This document shows positions 29,266-35,599 of a stretch of DNA of 35,599 bases, piece after piece. The DNA lies in NCBI GenBank assembly GCA_964524025.1, contig CAZGBT010000010.1:1-35599 (forward strand). Reading direction: 5' to 3'. The notes under the pieces are model-generated. The model ran no database searches. It was not told the DNA's origin and was given only the letters and a program-made list of their open reading frames with translations. The position numbers were made by a program, and so were the translations under genes. Position 1 is the first letter of the stretch; each line of letters opens with the position of its first letter. Origin of the DNA: CAZGBT01 sp964524025 (lineage in GTDB: Archaea; Aenigmatarchaeota; Aenigmatarchaeia; CG10238-14; EX4484-224).

Positions 29266-29997
29266 ATGGAAATAGATTTTTTTGAGAGAAGGAAAATAAG
29301 GATTGAAGAGCTTAAGGACTTTAAAATAGAAGCAAAGGTTTTCGATGAAAGAACTTTATTTTGTATTTACAAGCTTATGAAAAGGGGTTTGATAAAAAGT
29401 GTTGAGTCTAAAATAAAGGAAGGAAAAGAGAGCGTTATCTTATCTGGCTTAGGAAAAGAGGGGTGGATAGCTATTAAGGTTTATAGAACTTACCATTGCG
29501 ATTTTAGAAACATGTGGAAATATTTGATAGCCGACCCAAGATTTTTTAACGTGAAGAAGAGAAGAAGGCAAGTTGTTATAAATTGGGTTAGAAGGGAATT
29601 TAAAAACTTAAAAATCGCCTTTGAAGCCGGAATAAATTGCCCAAAACCTTTTGGGATTTATGAAAACGTTTTGGTTATGAGCTTTATAGGAAAAGATGGA
29701 AAAGCTGCTCCTAGGATGGTAGACTTGGAAGATGCAAATTGGAATAAGCTTTACGAATTAACAGTTAACGAAATGAAAAAGCTTACGAGAGCAAAATTGG
29801 TTCATGCAGACCTATCAGCTTTTAATATTTTGGTTTTGAACGAAACCCCTTATTTAATAGATTTTAGCCAAGCAGTAACTTTTGATCATCCTTTAGCTTT
29901 CGAATTCTTGAAAAGAGATGTAGAAAATATCAACAAGTTTTTTAAAAAGAAAGGCGTTAAAGTTAATGAATTGCTGTTTGAAGATTTAACAAAATGA
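29266..29997 (+). CDS. rio1: RIO1-type protein kinase
   Basis: The 243-residue protein has the RIO1 pattern: GLGKEGWIAIKVYRT (ATP-binding region with lysine), HADLSAFNILV (catalytic Asp) and LIDFSQAV (metal-binding Asp). Kinase family length is normal. RIO1 releases late factors from the maturing small subunit. It is separated by 1 nt from aif1A and overlaps the KH gene by ATGA. Confidence 0.95.
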   Translation: MEIDFFERRKIRIEELKDFKIEAKVFDERTLFCIYKLMKRGLIKSVESKIKEGKESVILSGLGKEGWIAIKVYRTYHCDFRNMWKYLIADPRFFNVKKRRRQVVINWVRREFKNLKIAFEAGINCPKPFGIYENVLVMSFIGKDGKAAPRMVDLEDANWNKLYELTVNEMKKLTRAKLVHADLSAFNILVLNETPYLIDFSQAVTFDHPLAFEFLKRDVENINKFFKKKGVKVNELLFEDLTK

Positions 29998-30485
29998 GAG
30001 CGAGCATTGTAATGCCAAAGGACAGAATTGAGATTTTAAAAAGGAAAAAAGAATGGGTTAGAAAAATAGAGGAATTGGGCAATGTAAAATTAAAGATAAA
30101 TGAATTAGTAGAGGTTGAAGGAGAACCTTTGGATGTTTATAGAGCTCAGAATGTTTTAAAAGCTTTAGCAAGAGGTTTCCATATAGATGATGCATTATTT
30201 TTATTAGACGAACAATATAGGCTTGAGATAATAAATGTCAAACAATATGCAAAGACAAGGGAAAGAATGGTCGAATTAAAGGGAAGGGTCATAGGAACTA
30301 AAGGTAAATTTAAAAGAATAATAGAAGAATTTACTGGAACTAAAATTGCTGTTCACGGGAAAACTATTAGCATAATAGGAAGATGGGAAGATGTTGAGCT
30401 TGCAAGACAAGCTATAGATATGATTTTAAGAGGAGCTCAGCACCAAACTGTTTATAGATTTTTAGAATTGCATAGGACACACTAA
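29994..30485 (+). CDS. KH-domain RNA-binding protein, Dim2/Pno1-like
   Basis: The 163-residue protein has two KH-type units. The second has an intact GxxG loop (RVIGTKGKFKRIIEEFTG) and a IGRWEDVELARQAIDMIL helix; the first (RKIEELGNVKLKINEL) is degenerate. This is the layout of archaeal Dim2/Pno1, which helps process the 3' end of 16S rRNA. It follows rio1, as in many archaea, and ends the operon. Confidence 0.9.
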   Translation: MRASIVMPKDRIEILKRKKEWVRKIEELGNVKLKINELVEVEGEPLDVYRAQNVLKALARGFHIDDALFLLDEQYRLEIINVKQYAKTRERMVELKGRVIGTKGKFKRIIEEFTGTKIAVHGKTISIIGRWEDVELARQAIDMILRGAQHQTVYRFLELHRTH

Positions 30486-30580
30486 CATGCTAGGAAAAAT
30501 ATCAGCTATTAAGATTGACAACTGGGAACTTTATTATAAAAAAGGAAATTGCTGAACGTAAAAGAGCTATTTTTGCTGTC

Positions 30581-30594
30581 AACAATAAATTGTT
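30581..30594. repeat. Short palindrome upstream of top6B
   Basis: AACAAT is repeated inversely as ATTGTT with a 2-base AA spacer, 24 bp before the top6B ATG. It could be an operator or part of the promoter region in the 133-bp gap between the KH gene and top6B. The repeat is short and AT-rich, so chance is possible. The rest of the gap holds no gene I can support. Confidence 0.25.
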
Positions 30595-30618
30595 CAAATA
30601 CAAAAATAGTTTTGCAAC

Positions 30619-32202
30619 ATGGAGTTTTTAGCAGCAGAAGAAATTGGAAAGAAAATTAAGGAAATAAGCGTAGCGGAATTTTTTGAAAAAAACAGACATT
30701 TATTAGGATACGAAAACCCAACAAGAAGTTTGTTAACCGTAGTTAAAGAGAGCGTAGACAATTCCCTCGATGCCTGCATCGAAGCAAGAATTTTACCAAC
30801 CATAAAAGTCTTAGTTAAACCTGTAGGTTCGAATAGGTTTAGAGTTAGAGTAGAAGATAATGGTCCAGGTTTGCCGCCTAAAAAAATTCCTATCGCTTTT
30901 GGAAAATTCTTAGTAGGAAGTAAATTTCATAAATTAAAACAAAGTGTAGGAACTTTAGGGGTTGGCGTAAAAGGTGCTATTCTTTATGCCCAACTTACTA
31001 CAGGAAAACCAGCAAAAATCCAAACCTATTATAAGGGTGAAAAACATTATTTTGAACTTTTTATAGATGTTTTAAAAAATACACCAAAAATAGTTTCTCA
31101 TAAAGTAGAAAAGGTAAGTAAAAATTTGCATGGTTTAAGTATTGAGTTAATAGTAGAAGGTAGATACGTAAAAGGGCAGCAGTCAATACCAACTTATCTC
31201 AAGTACATCTCGATAGCAAATCCTTATGTTGAAATTATTTTTGACTCACCAGATGGGAGGATTACTTTCAAAAGAGTTACTAAAGAATTGCCGCCGCCTC
31301 CAAAAGAAATAAAGCCACATCCTTATGGAGTTGAGTTGGGGAAATTTAAAAGGATGCTAAGATTAACTAGACAAAAAACTATAGCTGCTTTCTTAAAGAA
31401 TGAATTTTGCAGAATTTCTATGGAAAAAGCGATAAAAATTTGTAAACTAGCAAGATTAAAACCTACAAGAAGTCCTAGGAAACTTGGTGAGGATGAAATA
31501 GAAAAATTGTACAGAGCTACTCAGATGGTTAAATTGAGAGGTCCTCCAACCAAATGTTTGTCTCCGCTAAACGAAAAAATGTTAATAGAAGCTTTAAAGA
31601 GAGAGTTTCCAGGAGAATTCTTTGCTGCAGTAGTTAGAAAACCAAGCGTTTATCGAGGCTTTCCATTCCAAGTTCAAGCAGCTTTAGCATATGGAGAAAA
31701 TTTGAACCTAAATGGCTGCCTTTTGATAAGGCTTGCAAACCATACTCCTTTACTTTATAATGCTGGAGAATGCGCAATAACCAAAGCTGCTCAGCAGATT
31801 AATTGGAGGAATTATGGATTAAGCCAAAGTGAAGGATGTTTACCGAATGCGCCTTTAGTTTTACTAGTTGATTTCATCTCTGTTTGGATTCCTTATACTA
31901 GCGAAGGTAAACAAGCGATCGCTCAATATCCTGAAATTATGAAAGAAATAAAGCTGGCTTTGCAAGAAATTGGAAGAAAACTCTCTGTTTATTTAAGCAG
32001 GAAAAGGAAGATTATTAGATTAAAAACAAAAAGGAATATTTTTGAAAGTTATGCAAAAGTTTTTTCAGAATTTCTTTCTACCTTAACTGGAAAGAAAGAG
32101 GATTATATTAGGAAAAAAATAGATGAGTTAATTAAGAAAGGTGTAGAGGTTGAGAAAATAGAGAAAAAGCTGAAGGAAAAAACTGAAATCATCGAATTAT
32201 GA
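30619..32202 (+). CDS. top6B: DNA topoisomerase VI subunit B
   Basis: The 527-residue protein has the Bergerat ATP-binding fold: ESVDNSLDAC, EDNGPGLP and GTLGVGVKGAILYAQ, with the transducer domain in the C-terminal half. It drives ATP-dependent strand passage in the A2B2 type IIB enzyme, which relaxes and decatenates DNA. It overlaps top6A by 4 nt. Length is normal for archaea. Confidence 0.97.
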   Translation: MEFLAAEEIGKKIKEISVAEFFEKNRHLLGYENPTRSLLTVVKESVDNSLDACIEARILPTIKVLVKPVGSNRFRVRVEDNGPGLPPKKIPIAFGKFLVGSKFHKLKQSVGTLGVGVKGAILYAQLTTGKPAKIQTYYKGEKHYFELFIDVLKNTPKIVSHKVEKVSKNLHGLSIELIVEGRYVKGQQSIPTYLKYISIANPYVEIIFDSPDGRITFKRVTKELPPPPKEIKPHPYGVELGKFKRMLRLTRQKTIAAFLKNEFCRISMEKAIKICKLARLKPTRSPRKLGEDEIEKLYRATQMVKLRGPPTKCLSPLNEKMLIEALKREFPGEFFAAVVRKPSVYRGFPFQVQAALAYGENLNLNGCLLIRLANHTPLLYNAGECAITKAAQQINWRNYGLSQSEGCLPNAPLVLLVDFISVWIPYTSEGKQAIAQYPEIMKEIKLALQEIGRKLSVYLSRKRKIIRLKTKRNIFESYAKVFSEFLSTLTGKKEDYIRKKIDELIKKGVEVEKIEKKLKEKTEIIEL

Positions 32203-33302
32203 AATTGTATATTAAACCTAAAAAGAAGGAAGAAATTTTATCCACTTTAAATTCTTTAGGAAAAAAACTGCTTAAAGAAATAGAAAGCGGGAAAAATCCT
32301 TATTTAGAAGTTCCTGTGAGGACTTTAAGAAACATAAGGTTTGATCCTAAGGAAAAGAAGCTTTATTTGGGAGAGTTGGTTTCAAAAAGATATTTTTTAC
32401 ATTTAGCGCAGATAAGAAAGTTTACTCAAACTATTGGAGTAGCGGCTCTAGCGAAAGAGCTAATTAGGATGAATAAGCATGTTAGTCTAAGAGAGGCTTT
32501 TTATATATTGAAAAGAACTATCCCTGGAACTAAGATTAACATAGTTGATGAGCAAACTGAATCTAATAAAGCTGTCGAAGATATGGAACTTATAATAAAC
32601 GCTTTAAGAGAGCAGTTGCATATAAATGCAAACAAATTAGGAGCTGTAGCTGGTAATGTTGTAATAAGAGATAGAGGAGATTTAATAGATTGGTCTAAGT
32701 TAGGATCTGGCGGTTGGTCTGTTCCGAGTAATGTCGAAGATATAGAATTCGTTAAAGTTAAGGCAAAATTTGTTTTGTACGTAGAAAAAGCTGCTGTTTG
32801 GGAAAGGTTGCACGAGGATAAAGTTTGGAAAAAATTAAATTGTGTAATAATAGCTTCTCAGGGACAAGCTACTAGAGGTATAAGAAGGCTATTGCAAAGG
32901 TTACATTATGAATTTAATTTACCAGTTTATGTTTTAACAGATTTCGACCCTTGGGGAATTTACATTTATTCGGTTATAAAATTTGGGTCTATGGCATTAG
33001 CTCATATAAGCGATAGGTTAGCTGTGCCTGATGCAAAATTTTTAGGATTAACTGCTGATGATATAGAAGAATATGGCTTAAAGAAACATTTGATTAAACT
33101 TAAGGAGATAGATCTGAGAAGGTTAGAACAGATTAGGAATTATGAATGGTTTAAGAATAATAAACAATGGCAGAGGCAGTTTAAACTGATGAAGAAATTA
33201 AAAGCAAAAGCTGAATTAGAAGCTTTAGCTTCTAAAGGAATTACTTTCATAAGCGAAAAATACATACCTAGAAAAATTAGAAAAAAAGAATTTTTGGATT
33301 AG
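32199..33302 (+). CDS. top6A: DNA topoisomerase VI subunit A (Spo11-like)
   Basis: The 367-residue protein carries the catalytic Tyr102 in SLREAFYILK (the equivalent neighbour is Tyr103 in Methanocaldococcus). The toprim domain has VEKAAVWERL (E196) and TDFDPWGIYIYS (D248, D250), which bind Mg2+. It makes the double-strand break with a 2-nt 5' overhang. Start ATG overlaps top6B stop. Its 3' end overlaps the convergent membrane protein gene by 4 nt. Confidence 0.97.
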   Translation: MKLYIKPKKKEEILSTLNSLGKKLLKEIESGKNPYLEVPVRTLRNIRFDPKEKKLYLGELVSKRYFLHLAQIRKFTQTIGVAALAKELIRMNKHVSLREAFYILKRTIPGTKINIVDEQTESNKAVEDMELIINALREQLHINANKLGAVAGNVVIRDRGDLIDWSKLGSGGWSVPSNVEDIEFVKVKAKFVLYVEKAAVWERLHEDKVWKKLNCVIIASQGQATRGIRRLLQRLHYEFNLPVYVLTDFDPWGIYIYSVIKFGSMALAHISDRLAVPDAKFLGLTADDIEEYGLKKHLIKLKEIDLRRLEQIRNYEWFKNNKQWQRQFKLMKKLKAKAELEALASKGITFISEKYIPRKIRKKEFLD

Positions 33303-34222
33303 AAACGCGGAACCCCTGAAGCATAGGCTGCATATCTTTGTAATCTTCTTAAATAATGCTCAAATTTGTCTTTAAGCTGGCTGCTGATAGCTTCTATCTG
33401 CCTTTTAGCTGTATCGTCATTTATAACACCCCTTACCCAATCATCTATTGTATCTCTCAATAGTCTTTGGTTGTCCCCGCTGAGCGATGAAAAGATCCTT
33501 CTTACGTCACTATCTCTCCAAAAATCGTCTGCAATCATCTTTCTACCATAAGCTTGCACACTAGGTGCCATCGTCATAGCGGCCCAATAGAACCTTCTTG
33601 CTACACCAAAACCCTTAAAGAACAAGCCTATTATAAACATTGCCACGAAAATAGCAACCGAATACGCACCCATAAAAGCAAAAAGCACCCAAACCATCTT
33701 TATAAACCATCCAATTGGAATAGTCAAAAAAGTTATTATAAAAGCGAGCGTTCTTGCTATTTTATAATTTTCTGGTAAGTTAAAAATACCTAATTCTAAA
33801 ATAAAGGCCCAAACTAGAGTATAAATAGCGGCAAAAGGTAAAATAAAGAGATAAATAAATCCTGGTAAATAAAGCCACTCATCTGGTATCCCGAGGAATG
33901 AAAATAATTTTGAAATAAAAGGTGGTAATCTATAAATTTTAAAACTTTCTGGTATTTCCATAAATTGAGGATATGGAACAAAATTAGGAATTACAAAAAG
34001 TGCTACTAGAATTATAAGAAATATTATTTTTCCTAGATAACGACTCGCACCTGTAGGCAACCTTATAACCCCTCCTATCGACAGGAGAATTAAAATAAAA
34101 ACTAAAATAAATAATCCTGCTGTAATTTCTTCCCACGGGGTTATACCTAGGAAAGGTTGTTGTGCTATAGTTAATATTGGTAAAAGTAGAAAAGACAGCA
34201 AGAAAAAGCACATTTTCTTCAT
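33299..34222 (-). CDS. Membrane protein with C-terminal helical domain, 307 aa
   Basis: The family is not recognised. A cleavable-looking signal peptide (MKKMCFFLLSFLLLPILTIAQ) is followed by about six membrane helices (residues 33-205) with short loops. A charged, helical tail from about 210 to 307 includes DDWVRGVINDDTAKRQIEAISSQLKDKFEHYL. The neighbour at 34259-35254 has the same plan, signal, helices and a charged tail with matching motifs (L-RRTI/LRDTI near the end), so the two look like diverged paralogues encoded in tandem, 36 bp apart. The function is unknown. Confidence 0.7.
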   Translation of the reverse strand: MKKMCFFLLSFLLLPILTIAQQPFLGITPWEEITAGLFILVFILILLSIGGVIRLPTGASRYLGKIIFLIILVALFVIPNFVPYPQFMEIPESFKIYRLPPFISKLFSFLGIPDEWLYLPGFIYLFILPFAAIYTLVWAFILELGIFNLPENYKIARTLAFIITFLTIPIGWFIKMVWVLFAFMGAYSVAIFVAMFIIGLFFKGFGVARRFYWAAMTMAPSVQAYGRKMIADDFWRDSDVRRIFSSLSGDNQRLLRDTIDDWVRGVINDDTAKRQIEAISSQLKDKFEHYLRRLQRYAAYASGVPRF

Positions 34223-34258
34223 AAGTAAATTTTTACTTTCTAAGTTTTTGAAAATAAT

Positions 34259-35254
34259 TCAAAGCCTTATCCCACGACTTCTTGCCTCTTCCTCTATCTC
34301 CTTTAGTATGTTGGGGTGCTCAGCTGGGTCTTCTCTAAGTCGATTTGCCCATTGTTCCAATTTATGTCTAAAATCTTCCGACATAAGTATACTTTCACTT
34401 CTCAAGTAACTGTTAATTGTCCTCCGCAACGGCCCAGAACCTCCCCTTGCATCCCACAGTGCCTTAAGAATTTCGTTCTCAGAAGCCAAAACATCTCGTT
34501 CGAGCTTTCCTACCTCTCTTACCCTTAATATTATTCTTTCCAATTTTTCGATTCCTAGAAATCCTTTCAAAAACCTAAGGCCGACTCCTATCAAAATAAA
34601 ATCAATTACCAAAAGTGCAATCCCCCAAGCTCCTAAAGAAAGAAACTCCACAAAACCAGATACCAAAAAACCTCTATAAGCAAATATAGCTAAACAAAAT
34701 GCTATAATTCTCTCAGCCCAATTGCTATACGTGACCCATCCCTTAAACATTCCACTAACGCCAAGATAAAAAATGCTGTAAAGCAAAGCCAAAGGTACTA
34801 TGAAAAGCATACAAACAAAGGTTGCCAATGACAATCCTCCCCATTTACCTAATGTATAACCTGTCATTGCACATAAAACCCAATCGACATATGTTAATTC
34901 TTGCAGATTCTCGCAACTAGTATAATCGAACAAAGGCTGCCTTGTTAAGAGGGGTACTATAAATGCATACTCGCATGCAAAGATAGCTATAGCAAAAGAT
35001 AATACACTAGCGCCAAAGAAAGTTTTTGCTCCTAACGGTTTCTTTAACTTAACAAAGAGCCAAGAAATAGCAATAAAAGAAAAACCAAGCAAAACAAAAA
35101 GGTACCAAAGCCCTGTTATGAAACGTATAAAAGCAACCCCACGAAGCCAGGATGGTAGCTGTGGTTGGCTAATTAAATAATCAGGTGGTTGAGCTAAAAC
35201 TGACGAAGAAAATATAAAAAAACAAAATACTACTGCAACGAGAGATTCCTTCAT
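34259..35254 (-). CDS. Membrane protein with C-terminal helical domain, 331 aa
   Basis: The family is not recognised. A signal peptide (SLVAVVFCFFIFSSSVLAQ) precedes about six helices (residues 40-230) and a cytoplasmic-looking helical tail from about 235 (RIILRVREVGKLERDV, then GPLRRTINSYLRSES and LEQWANRLREDP). Between helices a loop has two cysteines (TSCENL and VLCAM). It is paired with a similarly built protein downstream and preceded by a gene that is cut by the right edge, all on the same strand. A complex of membrane proteins is possible but not shown. Confidence 0.7.
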   Translation of the reverse strand: MKESLVAVVFCFFIFSSSVLAQPPDYLISQPQLPSWLRGVAFIRFITGLWYLFVLLGFSFIAISWLFVKLKKPLGAKTFFGASVLSFAIAIFACEYAFIVPLLTRQPLFDYTSCENLQELTYVDWVLCAMTGYTLGKWGGLSLATFVCMLFIVPLALLYSIFYLGVSGMFKGWVTYSNWAERIIAFCLAIFAYRGFLVSGFVEFLSLGAWGIALLVIDFILIGVGLRFLKGFLGIEKLERIILRVREVGKLERDVLASENEILKALWDARGGSGPLRRTINSYLRSESILMSEDFRHKLEQWANRLREDPAEHPNILKEIEEEARSRGIRL

Positions 35255-35304
35255 TTAATTAATAATTCTTTGGGCAAAAATAAATTTGTTGTGCTTACTA
35301 ACTT

Positions 35305-35599
35305 TTAGGGAGGTAATATTAACCACTGATGAGTTTCTATATAGTCATAATCTACTCTTACAAAAATTGGGTAAGATTTGAAAATACCGTCTCTTCCAAC
35401 TTTTACTGTACAATTAACTAAATTAGAAAGTACTTTGTTAAACCGAACTTGGTCTTCGGTAATGTTTTTATCACAAACTTCTTCGTTAAAACAAAACTCA
35501 GACCCAGAATAACCAAGCACACATTTTTCGAACTTTCCATTAATTATCCTTAAGTTTATTCTTTTAACCCAAACATGTTTAGTGGGATCTTTATTTTCT
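35305..35599 (-). CDS. C-terminal fragment of a Cys-containing protein (cut by window edge)
   Basis: The frame is open from the right edge to a stop at 35305 and encodes at least 97 residues. The visible part has cysteines in CVLGYSG, EFCFNEEVC and VNCTVKVG, and Asn sequons NITED and NCTV, so it is probably exported. It ends YIETHQWLILPP with no membrane helix. The family is unknown. It lies 50 bp upstream of the tandem membrane proteins on the same strand. Confidence 0.6.
   Translation of the reverse strand, partial: ENKDPTKHVWVKRINLRIINGKFEKCVLGYSGSEFCFNEEVCDKNITEDQVRFNKVLSNLVNCTVKVGRDGIFKSYPIFVRVDYDYIETHQWLILPP

Noticed and set aside
30486..30618. Possible C/D box sRNA between the KH gene and top6B
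   Set aside because: A CTGA is present, but no convincing C box (RTGATGA) pairs with it at the right distance.
1..35599. CRISPR array, insertion sequence or prophage
   Set aside because: I saw no regularly spaced repeats, transposase, or phage structural genes. The only mobile elements supported are the intein and the LAGLIDADG gene.

Overview
The window is a compact, AT-rich stretch of archaeal chromosome. The archaeal markers are DNA topoisomerase VI (both subunits), aIF1A, NMD3, RIO1 kinase, a Dim2/Pno1-like KH protein, ribosomal protein S17e, the wyosine enzyme Taw1, archaemetzincin, tRNA-splicing endonuclease, EndoQ and an archaeal SRP RNA. tRNA genes lack an encoded CCA, most genes have no clear Shine-Dalgarno site, and many genes overlap. 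The small unfamiliar membrane proteins, GC-rich RNA stems, introns, an intein and a homing endonuclease suggest a thermophilic, possibly DPANN-type archaeon. That placement is inference.

Layout. 1-4.6 kb: end of a zinc-ribbon gene, a LAGLIDADG gene whose frame runs through an intron-bearing tRNA-Arg, a PIN protein, a Nudix hydrolase, tRNA-Gly, tRNA-Leu (intron) and small membrane proteins. 4.6-7.5 kb: SRP RNA interrupted by an apparent bulge-helix-bulge (BHB) intron, then a Lon-like membrane protease, an M50 protease and EndoQ. 7.5-10.8 kb: tRNA-Val, a second PIN protein, a VapBC pair, a nitrilase-family enzyme and tRNA-Lys. 10.9-18 kb: a large surface glycoprotein, a pilin-like-anchored protein, S17e, EndA, archaemetzincin, a PepSY-like secreted protein and a membrane-anchored wHTH regulator. 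18.5-26.6 kb: a Tat/AmmeMemoRadiSam locus. tatC is divergent from a four-gene overlapping operon: spermidine-synthase-like membrane protein, two-helix membrane protein, Tat-signal radical SAM enzyme split by an intein, and membrane-anchored Memo+AMMECR1 fusion. tatA follows on the other strand. 26.6-30.5 kb: tRNA-Phe with an unusual intron, a glycosyltransferase, then taw1-nmd3-aif1A-rio1-dim2, a translation and ribosome-maturation operon. 30.6-33.3 kb: top6B-top6A. 33.3-35.6 kb: two similarly built membrane proteins and the end of a third gene.

Two themes stand out. First, four of the seven structured RNA genes (tRNA-Arg, tRNA-Leu, tRNA-Phe, SRP RNA) carry short introns of BHB type, one exactly in the SRP54-binding GGAA loop of SRP RNA. 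The tRNA-splicing endonuclease subunit encoded in the same window seems to lack its catalytic lysine. Second, the AmmeMemoRadiSam proteins here carry export or membrane signals and sit between the Tat translocase genes, suggesting a version of this poorly understood system that works at or outside the membrane.

There is no stretch over 300 bases without a gene or RNA.
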